From: Ptiloglossa arizonensis
Lineage: Eukaryota; Arthropoda; Insecta; Hymenoptera; Colletidae
Direction of reading: 5' to 3'
DNA length: 64,000 nucleotides
Assembly: GCF_051014685.1 (NCBI RefSeq)
Contig: NC_135053.1
Location: forward strand, 992,001-1,056,000
The notes under the pieces are model-generated. The model ran no database searches, was not told the origin of the DNA, and saw only the letters and a program-made list of their open reading frames with translations. How positions within the stretch are numbered: the stretch's first letter is position 1; each line of letters begins with the position of its first letter. Positions 33,648 to 46,228 of the stretch are shown piece after piece. A program made the translations under genes and the position numbers.

Positions 33648-36279
33648 TATAATACACAGCTCCGTATGGTGGGGCGAGCATATAAAGACACGGAGACGAC
33701 AATGGAAATAATCTTTGTTAATTCCATTATAGTACCCAAGTGTAACCAAGACGAGGTGTATCTTGTAGATACGAAACGTTCAATGGGCGTAATTGTTTCG
33801 CGAAAGATACGTATTTTTCAACACCGAACACTATTTACAAATTAAGTTGGACAATTTAGCGATCGAAACTGCTCCAACTTTGATTCGAGTATTTGTTATA
33901 TAGGAACCCTCGTGCCTGTAACGACGATTCTAATTGACGATAGATAAAGAATAGAAAATACCAAATTCACCAGTAACCTTGATAAACGTACAATCAGCCT
34001 TGCGAATCTACGTAAAACCATACAACGTGTCACGTCGAAATAAAATTGCGCGCTATTGTGGAACTGTATACGGACGTAACGGAGAATCAACAAAATATTA
34101 ACACGCGCAACGATAGGAACAATTTTTGTACAATTTGCAGCGTCTCTATTCTTAGAATTTTACCGTACATTTTCGTGACATTCTTTTTCGGCTTGTTTTC
34201 TTTTAAACAAATTTAATGAAAAGATTGTACAATACTGTTCGTAAACCGGAAATCAAAATAATATTTAGGAAACGATACATACCCATGTGATACTTGAAAA
34301 GATTGTTTTGAAATCCATCAGACCAAGTGTCTCGTGATTTTATCTTACATTTTTAAATACTGTTTTCTGAGCAAATGTTACAAATTATTTTTCATCCTTG
34401 TATTACAAAGTCCAATGCGATACTACTTTAACGTTTTTGTTCAAGTTCTTATATTTAAGGCTGGTGTGAACAAAAAAAAAATTGGAAAATCAAAATACCA
34501 CCGTACTTCAGTTTCTTATATCGAAGACCACGCATTAACGCTAATTCTCCGAATTAAAATAAAATCGACTCGACTGATTTTTTCGGCAGTGTACAATCTT
34601 CAAAGATCGTAACGCTCGATAATTAACGCCCGTTACGTAACAAGAATTTTGCGAACTTGTAGCGTTCCATCGTTATTTCGCAATCTCCTATTTCTAGCGT
34701 TCGGTTTACCACGGTAGTGCCTTTTAAAGCGTTTAAAGGTGTATCGGTGCCGAAACGATCGAACGAAGCCACCGATTAAAGTGGAACTCGATAAAGCATG
34801 CCAAAAACCAACGAAACATTTCAAAACCCGATGAAGCCAGATAAATCCAATAAAAGAGAATTCTGTTATCACGGCTGGAAAGCGTCGTCTTTTGTGCGCG
34901 TCGAATTGCATTTCACTGAAATTTGTAACACCAGCGCAAGTTTAAAAAAAAAAAAAAAAAAAAGAAAGAAAAGTCGATTCGAGAGTAACGAGTTCGGAGC
35001 ATGGTCGCGGCAATTTTCAGAAATACTTACGAGTTTCGAAAATACGATTTTTAAGTTTCGTGCTTTGCGCGCGCATGTGGCAATCGGTGATCTAAATCCA
35101 CGCGTGTAATGGAACGAAACGATCGAAATTACAAATGTCGTTTAATGTATCTCTAATTGAAAGCGCACAACGTAAGCTTTCGAGACTTATTTCCAACCAC
35201 TTGAACACACCCATGTCGATGTACTCTCGTAACTACGAACCAGTATTGACGCGTCTCCGGTTAATGCCCCTAGATCAACACCGTACCAGCTGATATTTGT
35301 ATACGTGGTTTTTAACGATATTATTATCTCGCTCGAGCTGCTCCAAAAATTCAATATTTACGTCTCAACGCAGTCACCTAGAAAACACCCTTTTTTACCA
35401 ATGAATCCCACCGTACACACCACGGTAGCAATAATAATTGCTCCGATCGATTATTACCGCAAATTGCTTTCGCAAGTCTGTAGAGTTTATCCGTAACTCC
35501 CTCGCTATTTTCAAAAATACTATCTATTGTGCTATACGTGGTTTTTCGTATTACTCTATAATAGCTTTCTTCAACTTTATCGTTTATCTCTTCTTTATAT
35601 TTTCTTTTTTCGATCGGAATTTCACTTCCCTTTGTGTACCGAAAACTTCTTTCCGTAGAAATAAATAAATTATTATTAATGTTATTAATATTAAGTTGAA
35701 TGTAAGTCACGTGGCTACAGTGGAACGAAAGATTACACCTTCCGATTTAGTCGTCACCTTTGACCATGTCGAGTGTACATCAACAACGAATCTTCGGGTC
35801 CTGTTGTTTCCCAATGTTTAACAGTGTATCGCGCTGTAGCGTACGGTAATTTTAGTTAATTCAAAATAATTCTTAACGTCAAATTCTTCCAACGTAAAGT
35901 CACGACAATGTTTCCAATTTCGATCAATTTGCCATTTTTTTTTTTTTACTTTATAATTTTCACTCCATAATGAAAATCTCTTTCCCAGATAGGACTGTTG
36001 ATTTCGGTGCTTCGTACGCTTCCTTGGCAGCAAATAATTATCGACGACATAGCCAATCGTAAAATGTAATATTAACGTTGAAGTACCATTCGACAATTTT
36101 CGAGCGATAAAATTAAAGCTATCGGATTGCAAACGGTTCGATCGAAAATTATAATAACGTAGGATAAAAAAAAAACGTATCAACACAACGATCGGTAAAG
36201 TAATCATCTGCGTTACGATTTATTCTGTTTTGTCTTTTACCGAATTTATCAAACGAGAACGATTTTCAACGGTTGTGTA
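33648..36279. other. AT-rich unique stretch, no gene recognised
   Basis: A 20-bp poly(A) lies at 34944-34963. Minus-strand frames at 35378-35710 (acidic/basic mix) and 35818-36207 (lysine-rich, ending near ITVRYSAIHC) have no domain that I know. Confidence 0.5.
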
Positions 36280-36632
36280 CTGTTGGCGCGCGAAAAGTTG
36301 TCCTGTAAGCTAAAACGACAAAAGGGAAAGGTGAATCGTTGCGCCCATACGCAGATACACTGTTACTATTGGCTAAGTTGAGCACACGTGGAAGCACACG
36401 TAACAAGGATCTCAAACGAAACAAAACGCGACAAAGTGAGACGAAACGAGTTCGCGAACGCATTTCGAATACGTTTCTCTTTGTCGTGTCTCGTTTCGCT
36501 CGCGTTTCTCGCCAAGCTGTGAACTTCTACGTTTGCCCAATAGCGACAATATGTCCGTGTAGAGTGATCGAGTGAACGATTGCTGTTTTAGCTCGTGTGT
36601 AAGACTCTGGACAACTTCTCGCGCGCCAACAG
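36280..36632. mobile_element. TA-flanked TIR element, 353 bp
   Basis: The left end is CTGTTGGCGCGCGAAAAGTTG then TCC. The reverse complement of the right end is CTGTTGGCGCGCGAGAAGTTG then TCC, so the TIR is about 24 bp with one change. TA lies directly outside each end. There is no transposase. It is Tc1/mariner-like by target only; the superfamily is uncertain. Confidence 0.85.
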
Positions 36633-37006
36633 TACAAATACCTCTAATTTTTTTTCAAAATCTCGAACATTCAACGATCGTCGAGGTTAGGTCAACACGT
36701 TCGTTTATGTCGTGTATATCGTTACAAAGTTCGTGTACGTCTTTCCGACTGCAAACAAATATGTAACGATAAAAATTAAATTTATTGCTTCGTTCTCCGA
36801 TGCACCTTAAACTCCGCACCCTTTTCTTGCTAATCATATTTTTTTCACTATTACAAATATCGTAACCCGTACAATATTTAATCAACAGCAAATTAATCAC
36901 AATAGCGAGTATACGCCCTACATGACCTGAACGAAAATTAACCAAAAATCGGTTCAACACTGAATGCGTTAATAACAACTGGTGCATTGTTTTTATACCG
37001 AACGTA

Positions 37007-37217
37007 CCAGGTTGTTCAATAAATTTTATCGTTTTTCCTTCGGAAAAAAATACTGTAACACTTCGATGTTTGAACAACTGTAAATATACGATTGAATCGA
37101 CAAATCTACACGAAACTTCACACATATTCATCGAACAGTAGTACCGTTTTTAGAAAAATAAAACGACGAACCCAATAGCTCCATTTCTTATCGAACGACG
37201 AAACTTATCGAGCAACC
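37007..37217 (+). mobile_element. Mariner MITE, 211 bp
   Basis: The left end is CCAGGTTGTTCAATAAATTT; the reverse complement of the right end is GGTTGCTCGATAAGTTTCGT. TA flanks both sides. The terminal repeat resembles irritans-type mariner ends (AGGTTGnnnGATAAGT). The interior is shared with 32955-33145 and 46017-46228. A minus-strand frame through it (36655-37131) is not a gene. Confidence 0.85.
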
Positions 37218-38815
37218 TATTACATCGTACTTTCGTCGCTCGACACTGTATTATTAATTTTTTCCTCCCCGTTTCGAGGTATACGATCTCGGTACATTAA
37301 ACGCGTATTATCGTTGCGAACGTTCCGCTTTCGGTTAATTTTCCTCCCAAGGAATCAGCCTCTCGTCTCTACGAGCAACACCACCGTCCCGAGAGCTGCG
37401 CAATCCCGCGGCCTCGAGATCGTAAAATATTATCTCCGCGGATTCGCGATGCAAATACGTCTCCGGCGAGCGTACCGCATTATAATTCTCGAATACTCGA
37501 CCGGAAAGTTCCAAACGGGTATGAAATTATTGGCGTACGAACTGACACGTTGTACCTTTACGCTCGCTGTTAGCCGACAGAGCTCGTAAGACGTTAGATC
37601 AAGGACGAGGCAAGGACAGAGAGGTCTTGAAATTGTCGTGACGAAAGGCGGACGCGACTCGACGCGAGAATCCACGCGTAACGAAGCACCGCCGGGTACT
37701 CGTCGCCGATGAGCAATACCGATAACCATAATTTACCTGTTTACGTACGACGAACGCGCAACCGGTAGAACGATGCGCATCCCCTCCATCCCCCACCACC
37801 GATCCGGCCAATGAAATCGAGGCGTTCGCGTTACCTCGATATCCGTCATTATGCCGAACCGCCCCCTCCTCTTATCGAATATACATCGCGCAATTATTGC
37901 TCCGGTCCCGTTCCACCGGTCTCCCTTTATTCCCTCCGTTCTGAATCCGATTCGCGTTAATGGAATTAATGAATAAGGATTTATTCAGTATTTTACGGCG
38001 CATATTTTTTAATAACGCCACGGATACCGTTCGCCCCGAGGCACGAACACGCATCGACCAGGAATTCGTACTTGTGTACCTCCCTCCGCACCCACCCCAC
38101 CCCACCCCACCTCACCACCCCTCTCACTCTTTCTCTCGTTTCTTTTTGCACGTTGTTTTTTTCCCAATGGAAGTTCTTTCCCGATGGCGAGCGCGAGAGA
38201 AATACGCAGAATCCTGCAAAAACAAGATTCACGACTCCCTCCTCCCAATCCCCGTTTCTTTCTTCTTTTCGTTTCTGTTCCGCGAGGGTTGCATTAATTT
38301 TCGCGTCGGACGCAAATCGTTGTATTTGCGCGTTCGCGTAACTTCTGTACACAGTTGGTCATAACGATATCCGACCGCACGGAGAATTAAGGAAATTTTG
38401 CGGAAAATCGCGAGTCCGGACTGTAAATCGAATTCGTTGCCCCTCTCGGTACCGAAACTGTAACAATTTTTAAAGGAAACTCGACGTATACTGTGCGAAA
38501 AAATGTTTTCTCTCGTTGTACCGAACACGGGTCTTTTCGGATCCGGAGAAACTCCCGCATAATTCAATCGTACCGTTGGTATAATTTTTCTTGGAAATTA
38601 AAGGAAGTACGATAGAATGATGGAATCTAAGCTCGAAGTTGTCGAAGCGTGATTGGAATACAGGATTATCTAAGAAGAAGATTTGTACTTGGAAGAATAT
38701 TTCTAAGAAGTATATTTACAAGAAGATGTGGAAAGGTGTCTTTCTCCATAAATTGCAAGATGCGGAGGGACAGATACATCGATCGATCGATAGAATCCTT
38801 GTTTGAAATATTCGT
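37218..38815. other. Unique GC-richer stretch, no gene recognised
   Basis: A CCCCA pentamer run lies at about 38090-38110. GGAATTAATGAATAAGG and TTTTTTAATAACG words at 37955-38020 are homeodomain-site-like, but such words are common. Confidence 0.45.
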
Positions 38816-38852
38816 GCAAGCGAGGTCAAGTTACGGGTCCGTTTGGACCCAG
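38816..38852 (-). repeat. 37-bp word, inverted partner of 22242-22278
   Basis: The reverse complement matches 22242-22278 at 35 of 37 positions, including the GGGTCC/GGACCC palindrome. It lies 55 bp from MITE A4, whereas the 22-kb copy lies 38 bp from MITE E. Confidence 0.8.
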
Positions 38853-38906
38853 ATCTTGATCTCGTCCGTCGTCGTCAATGACTTCGTCAAAAATTCGCGA
38901 TCTAAG

Positions 38907-39133
38907 TTGACACTGGACCTACGAAAGGAGTCAATGTGATTTGTTCCAAAATTCTCTTTAAAATTACTCAATTATCAACGGTATCTTTGCCTACAATGTT
39001 CATGGACAATTATCAAAATAAACGATTAATGGCACTCGTAAATTAATTTGCCCTTTCCCCATCCAACTTCGAAGATACGTATATGGTCTGGTACAAATAG
39101 TAATACGTTCTTCGTTGATAGTTCTAGCGTTAA
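38907..39133 (-). mobile_element. TTAA-type MITE family A (copy A4)
   Basis: 227 bp, the same length as A3. The left end is TTGACACTGGACCTACGAAA (TTAA decayed to TTGA); the right end is GTTCTAGCGTTAA. In reverse orientation it tracks A3 throughout, including ACAATGTTCATGGACAATTA. Confidence 0.88.
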
Positions 39134-39313
39134 CACGTTGATTGATATGAGAGTTTTCCATTCCAAGGAGATTCTCCACATTTTTTCAAATTGTAGCGTG
39201 AAAAGTAAAAACATTCGTTGACGCATCGATGTAATCGTTATCGCGTAGTATCGTTAAGGATAGTAAGGTTGTTTAAAAGTTTACAAGCATTGAGCTTCGG
39301 TTCTTGTAAACGT
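39134..39313 (-). repeat. Repeat segment B (copy 3, inverted)
   Basis: Reverse complement of 8021-8201, including CGATGTAATCGTTATCGCGT and AGTTTACAAGCATTGAGCTT. It lies between A4 and C2 in the same relative order as A2-B-C1. Confidence 0.88.
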
Positions 39314-39566
39314 TTCAACCCTTACCACTCCTACGTCGAGTGTGGCTCGACATCGTATTTCTTACACCAACTCCAATGTCGAGCTGGACTCGACGTTGTA
39401 CAATTACCTCACTACTTAACAGAAATGAAAAATATATTTGTTACACACTCTGCACCGTTGCGATACGATATTTTATTAAAACCCCCTTTTTTTTATCTAT
39501 TTGGTAAATTAATCGATGAGTTGTTGGTAAATAAAAAAGGAAAAATTAAGGAATGCAGAAGGTTAA
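39314..39566 (-). mobile_element. TTAA-type MITE family C (copy C2, inverted)
   Basis: It begins TTCAACCCTTACCACTCC and ends GAATGCAGAAGGTTAA. The inside matches C1 reversed (TTACACACTCTGCACCGTTG against CAATGGTGCAGAG). It is about 40 bp longer than C1, with a second CGTCGAG-type palindrome. Confidence 0.85.
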
Positions 39567-42500
39567 GGAACTGATTCGAAACGAGTCTCGCTCGTGGTTT
39601 ATTTTTTATCGATACGTGAAGGTACGCGTTAAATCGAAGGCTATTTACAGAGATTGTGAAGCACTGTTTTGGAATATTTAATAGAGTACGAGTTACCAAT
39701 GTACAAATAAATCAACAAAGTTTATCAATTCCACATGCCATGGCACATGCTTTTGCGACCAACTGTATACCTAATGTACTCGATGTTATCAACGTATTAC
39801 GTCGATGATCGATCGTGACGAGGTTTGCGTCAAAACTGAACGATGTGTTTTTACCGCGATGCGACTCATTTCCGTGGAGTGAAAATGCTTTTAGTTAAAA
39901 GATGATCGAGGACTTGGTCGTGAAAGGAGGGCAGGCAACCGGACTTTTTATTCAATTTATTCGATATAGGTTAATTGTCGTTAACGGAGAAACGTTTCGT
40001 TTCTTCGAATACTTTGTATATATTTATTATACAAATACACAAATCCGTGCGTGCATTGTACGGTATACGTTTCATTTTTATCTCTATCAGATTTCGTTAT
40101 TACTTAATCATTCCCATTTGTGTCTTCGAATCGATTCAATGGCGTTTAAACGAGAAAACGAAAGACGAATACGAAAGTAATACCGCGCGAACGAACATTA
40201 TTTTCTCTTCGTAAATTATCGTTTAAACATTTCCAACGTTTTTAGAATTATGAAAACGTTCCTCCTACCTAGAGTTGTGCACCGGTCGGATATCCATTTA
40301 AAAAACAAACACGGTCTTAACGTCTCTTTACCGCTTCCGTCTCGAATAAAAATATTTTCAATGCTACGTAATTTTTGCAGAACGATTTGTCGTAATTCCA
40401 ATGTACACCGTGCGTCCCTTTATCTCCGGAACCAAAACTAACTCCATACCCGTAAAAGCTCGTTACCAGGGGAATCGAGGAAATTTTGCAAAAAGATCGA
40501 ATTTTATTTTCTCGATTCTGTAATTTCTCGTTCGCTTTGATTTAAACAAGGTAGACGTTTATATCGACAAAAACTAGAGATCCGAACGAAGAAAGTAATC
40601 GCGCGAACCGTTGTTAAAAGTGTCAACATTTCGATTACTCTACTGGAAATAATCCTGGTACCCCGATGAAACTGAAAAATAAATACGCAAAGTTTCGAAT
40701 CGGTACCTCCGGTGTTTTCCTCCTTGAAAAATCTCAAACATCGCCCAATGTTCTTCGAAGCAATCGCGCACCTCTTAATTTTCATTTCGTCCAATCGTAA
40801 TGGTACGAGAACCGAGAGGAAATCGGTACGCGGTTTGCGTGGCAAACGGAACGGATCGAAGCGAGTTCGATACCGTTTGATAGTGGATTACGATTCGGGG
40901 TCTGGGGTGTATATCGACGGTATCGATTCGTTAACGTTCCCGACGTCGAACGACGTGATCCGCGCCGAGATGGAACATCGACGCGGCAGCATCGTTGCGC
41001 GCGTGCAGTCACGCATCGGCGCGATCTCAAAGATATTTCTATCACAAACGCGGCTCGATCCGCAAACCTTGCCCCATCTCCCTTGGAACCACGTTTACAC
41101 CCCGTGCGTTCCCATTCAAACCGACGCCATCCGCCAGACAAACATCCCCTCGCGTCCTTTGACCGAACTTTCATTCCCTTTCTAATTTCCTATCGTATCT
41201 GGCGCGCGTCGCGCCGGATAGTTCGTGGCTGCCAGTTTCTTGGAGGAGAGAATCAGCCGTGTGTCACGGCGGAAGAGCCAACGTCGTGGAAGAGCGGAGA
41301 GAAGTTCATTTTCAAGTAGTTAACGACTCCCTCTATCATCCTCGTACCCTCGCGCGAAACCATCCCTTCGCGCCTGTAACCCCCCGTCCTCCGTCTCCTT
41401 CGCCGACCTGTTAAGATCCGCTATACGTATACCGAGACCAAGATCCCTCGGACCACCGCTACAAGAGGCTCATCGGCTCTTTTCCTTCGTCTCTCCCTCC
41501 ATCCATCGCCCGTCCGTCTACCTTCCTCCCGTCCAACGAGATTTCAGATTAATTGCTTCGACGTTAGTTGCAACTTAATGAGATGGTCGCGGCCAAAGAG
41601 TCGGACGGGGTGAACCGGAGAGGGTTGCTGCGATAGCTTTCGAAGCCTCGGCTCTCTCGATGATCGGGAAGCTACAGGATCTCGATCTCGGAGATCGATG
41701 TATTTTCGACTCTTACGAATACTCCGAGACAGCTGATCTCCGTTACGTTGCGTTTTCTTTCGATCTTCTACGGTACGAATCCTCGCTCTCCCTTTTTTTC
41801 ATCGTTGTACCTGCGTCGGGCGTTGCTCACTTTTATCGTTTCGTATCGATATTTTTGCGCTTCGGCGTCCAGCAACGTTAACAATCGGTTATTCGTTAGA
41901 TCGAGCGTAACGAGTTTATTACCTTTTTAACCGAGTAACAAAGTATCGTTCGACTTGCAACCCGTGCAACTCGAGTCGCATTCCGAGTGCAATTTCTGCG
42001 CGAGTTAGTCGTTCGTTGTACGATTCTTGCGAGAAGCGTAAGCGGAAATAGAATTCGTTTTCGTCGCGTCGGGTTGCACCAATTTTAGAAAGGAACTACA
42101 AAACTCATTTTTAGCGTATACGGAGAGTGTACCATATTCGATCGCGCTTAAAGGAAGTCGATCGAACGATTCGAACGAGGAAAGTATCGCTTGGAAGATG
42201 AAAAATTACAACGATGTCCATTCTTCGGTGGATTCTGATCGTAACGTCCAAGTATGTAAAATTTGTGGTAAACTGAACGTTCCAATAAACGAGTTATTTC
42301 GGCTGGGAAATTTTACAACAGTCGCGAACATTGTCGTATCCGTTTGTTTGGATCACTGCGATATTTATTATCGAGAAGAACAACTTTCGAAACGGAGAAA
42401 TCGTCCAAGAGCACGTGGAACAATTTTTGAATCGAAAGCATAGGAAATTTGACGAAAGTGGGATAACGAAAGTATCGGATAAATGGGGAACGATTGTGGC

Positions 42501-42690
42501 GACTACGTTTCGATAAAAAAAAAGATAAAGAATGAAAGAAGTATAGACCTCTTTCGGACGCATGAAAACGATACGAACTTTTCGAACTACCTAATATTTG
42601 GAAACGTGGTTGCAACTGCAATTTTCGATTTGCATCGGTAAACTAGAAAAAGCTGCGATTGATCAATTTTATCGTTCCGTTGTCTGTATA
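39567..42690. other. Unique stretch, no gene recognised
   Basis: Positions 40800-41700 are GC-richer. A plus-strand frame at 42198-42443 contains VCKICGKL and VCLDHC, a zinc-ligand-like pattern, but fits no family that I know. A mariner-like end, GAACTTTTCGAACTACCTAA, lies at 42576-42595. Confidence 0.45.
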
Positions 42691-43170
42691 CAGGGTGGTC
42701 CGTGAGTCGTAGCACGAATGGGGTCAGGGAGATTCTGTGGCTCGAAATTAAACGAGAATCGAGAACAACGAAATCGCGTCGGAGGCTTCGTTTTCGAGAA
42801 AAATGCACTTGAAAATCAGTCGAGTACGCGTGCACCTGATAATCGATCTTGAGAATTTCGTAGAAGACTCGTCGGTTCGAGTACGAGGTAAAGTCGAAAT
42901 TACGATACGAGTGGGAAATAATAGTATTCCAATGGTACCTAAGTAATTCCTGATACCGTATCGTGTGCAAAAATGATCGCAGCAGAGGTCAGTTACGAAA
43001 TCCGTAACGTCGCTCATTGGTTAGATGCACACGTACTCGATTGTTTTTCAAATGCATTTTTCTCGAAAACGAAATTCCCGACGCGTTTTCGTTATTCTCG
43101 ATTTTCGTCGTATTTCGAGCCATAAAATCTCCCTGGCCCAAATTGCTGCCACGATTTACGGACAGCCCTG
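42691..43170. mobile_element. Foldback element with ~145-bp terminal inverted repeats
   Basis: The left arm (42691-42836) starts CAGGGTGGTCCGTGAGTCGT. The reverse complement of the right arm (43024-43170) starts CAGGGCTGTCCGTAAATCGT. Both contain GAATCGAGAAYAACGAAAWC-type words and TTCGTTTTCGAGAAAAATGC. The left flank is TATA; no matching right target duplication is visible. No transposase. Likely related to the element at 32767-33647. Confidence 0.85.
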
Positions 43171-43848
43171 CGATGAGCAAAATATTTTGACAATTCCTCG
43201 TAATAAGATACGTTTCGAAACACAGGTTTTCTTTCGCGTGTTCTGTTCGTACACGTGTACCGGGCAAACTTTACCAGTGTGTTCCACGGTTAAACGTGAA
43301 ACAAAAATACCGTGTAAACGCGAATTTATGAATGTTTCGTTGACAAATTATCAACGAGAGTAAGAAATGCTCGTACGATAACCTATGATTGTAGAATTTT
43401 TGTTACAATTTTCTCGTAAAATTGAATACACTCGTTGGATCGAAGTTTAGAACCTATGTAATCCGGAATGTTACTTTTAGAATTTTTTTACATGCAAAAC
43501 GTAAAAACCTTACTTGTCTTGCCTACGATTGTACCCGAGTTGTTGTACGATTTATTGCTCGCAACGCGTGACATTCTTCGGTGTTAAATTCCACCGCGGT
43601 GAATGAAATTGTAATTAATGGCAGAGAACTAACGCAAACTATCGAACGTATCGGTAAGAATTGATTTTGTAGTCGCACAGGATGACGAGTAATTCGCACG
43701 ATCGAAGAGAACTCCGATGTACGTTTGTAAAAATGAACGACGACAAGGTTGACAAAACACGACCGATTGTTATTCAAGAGCGTAATAATTTCCATTTCCA
43801 CTGTCGTACGATTTAAAATTCACGAATCGATTCCGATCCACATACTAG
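43171..43848. other. Unique stretch, no gene recognised
   Basis: No gene or repeat recognised. Confidence 0.5.
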
Positions 43849-43880
43849 GTTGTTCGATGAGTTTCGTCGTTCGATAAAAC
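43849..43880 (+). mobile_element. Isolated mariner left end
   Basis: TAGGTTGTTCGATGAGTTTC then GTCGTTCGATAAAA matches the mariner MITE terminal repeat. I could not find the partner end. Confidence 0.6.
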
Positions 43881-46016
43881 TTATCCAGTTTGATCTGGAT
43901 AAGTGTATTATTTCCAATCGTCGATTGAACGGTTCTGCGCCTTGGTTTTAAACACATTTCGATCAACCATGGCGTACACTCTTTTTTCGTCGTATCTTCG
44001 ATCGTTCTCGAGATAGCATCTTGAGGGGATGAAGCTTCGAAGGGCAGCTTCGGCCCTTAAATTCGATCCTCCGCGATTAGAAGAAGAAAATTGAATATTC
44101 CTTCTCGACGGAGCAAACGTCTTCGGATATTCACTTTTTTCAGAAAATGTCCCGAGCGACATCATCGATATCGCGTCGCGATTTCGCGATAAACGACGAG
44201 AAAAGGAAGAAACGCGAACATCGGACGGCTTAAAATAAATAGAAAACTCGACGGATCGAGGTCGTTAATAGAGCAGGAGGCTGTAATACTATACGTTATT
44301 GGATGCAGCCGAAGATGGTTAAGGGACGCCTGCTGGTAATGAACGAAGACAACCGAGGACGAGAAAAGGAACAAAGCGAATTAGCGGGGTACTGGATTTA
44401 CTTAGGATTTTAGGACGAACGAACGGCAGGCACGTTCAAGCACTTTCTTACGGGCCTCCTATCCCCTCGAACACAAAGGACACAATATAAACTGGATATT
44501 TCGATTTATATCTCCTCCATTTTATATTTATTGCCTTTGGAAAGTTCTTCGAGAGCCCGTGTATACCTGCTCTCTTCACGGAACTATAATGCAACCCTTA
44601 CCTTCCCCGAACCGGCACGGAGTTATTTATAAACAACGCGCGGACTATTCGTTACAGCGTGTAATCACGATACGGAGATTCTCGTTTTCGAGCGTAGATT
44701 TTTACGCCGGATTCGAGCAACCCCCGCTGTACACGTTTACTTTGGCACATCGAGCCTTGCCTCGTGATCAAAATCCCCACCCCGTTTTCGAGCGCGAACG
44801 ACCACCGCGGATTCCCTCGAAAGCGGATACCACCGTGCGCGAAACGTTACGAAAATTGACAAAAAGAGAGTAAACGGTTGCTCGGGTTACCGACAACGAG
44901 TTACGCGATTTAAAAAAAAGAAATGAACAAGTCGAATCCGCGGTGAAAGGGACACCGTAAAGCACGCCGGCGATTCATTTATCGATGTTTCGAAGTAACA
45001 AGCGTTCGAGGCAAAGACGGGAAAGGGATCTGTTACCATTCTTCGGTGTATAACTAGCTGTCCTATGGATATCTGGCATTCCGAGAAAGTCAAAGGGAGG
45101 AACGCTATTATTATAGGGTACGATCGATGGAGCGAGGGAGAAGGGCCATGGAAAGGAAGAAGCGTGTCCCTTAAATGATTGACGGCCAGCCAGGTCACGA
45201 GCGGTTAGAGGATGGACCAGTGGTTCTCAACTGTTCTCAACTGTTCTCGATCGACGCGAGATTTCTCGTACAGTACGCTCCTGAATTGTTTACGGGAAAT
45301 TTTGCCGGCGTGTTCCAGCGATCGCGATATCGTAAAAATGGGACTCGAGCGCAGATTCGGAAATTCTTCTTTCGGAAGGAAATCGTGCAGCGCGAACATT
45401 TCCGCGTTCGAATGTATCGTTGTGTTTGTAAACATTATTCGACATTGCCTCTATACGATAACGGAATGTAAACAAGCATGGTTAGATACCGCGGAGCGAT
45501 AAGAACGATAGTATTCGTTGTCACGCGTAGCGTAGATAACGCAACGTAGGAGTTCGCATCGAGTACTTCCTTCGACTATGGAAGGCCGTAACGGGGGACT
45601 AAAAGTATTCGCGGATCGTTACTGCGTCGTATTTTTTCATCGCCGGGTGAAACGCGTTGGTAAAGTTTAACCAAACGGTTCGAAAATAGTCGGTATTAAT
45701 CCCTCGACGACCGCCCGTGTGCGTGTTAGGAACACCCGTTTGCTCGCATGAATATGTAATTACGGATATAACAACTGTCCTGGACTGTATTACGCTAAGC
45801 TGAATTATTAAATACGCGCTATCTCCTTTTATCGGTGTTTCGATACGGATTTCTCGGAATATTCGGAGCTCGAATTTCGGGACTGCGACAGTTGCGCGCG
45901 AACCTCGCTGCGTTACTTTATTGACGATTGAAACAGTCGTTTAGCAACGAGTCGCTTCGAGACGAAGAGAAATTGTGAAGAGATCGACGATTATTGGTCG
46001 AACGTGGATCATAATA
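43881..46016. other. Unique stretch, no gene recognised
   Basis: Positions 44560-44900 are GC-richer. Positions 45570-45840 are non-repetitive, with TAATTA-like words. Confidence 0.45.
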
Positions 46017-46228
46017 GATTGCTCGATAAGTTTTGTCGTTCTGTAAGAAACGCCGCTATTAGTTTCGTCGTTTTATTTTTCTAAAGACGGTACCACCGTT
46101 CGATGAACGTGTGCAAAGTTTCGCGTAGATCCGTCGACTCGTTCGTATATTTGCAGTTGTTCGAACGTCGAAGTGTCGTAGTATTTTTTTACGATGCAAA
46201 AAACGACAAAACTTATTCAACAATCCGG
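46017..46228 (-). mobile_element. Mariner MITE, 212 bp
   Basis: Left GATTGCTCGATAAGTTTTGT; reverse complement of right CCGGATTGTTGAATAAGTTT; TA directly outside both ends. Its interior is the reverse complement of 37007-37217 (TTATTTTTCTAAAGACGGTA, CGATGAACGTGTG). Confidence 0.88.

Noticed and set aside
36655..37131. 158-codon minus-strand frame
   Set aside because: Its N-terminal part is translated mariner MITE; the same MITE in other copies does not stay open.
42198..42443. Possible zinc-binding ORF with VCKICGKL and VCLDHC
   Set aside because: The Cys/His spacing fits no family that I know, minus-strand frames overlap it, and no exon context is visible.
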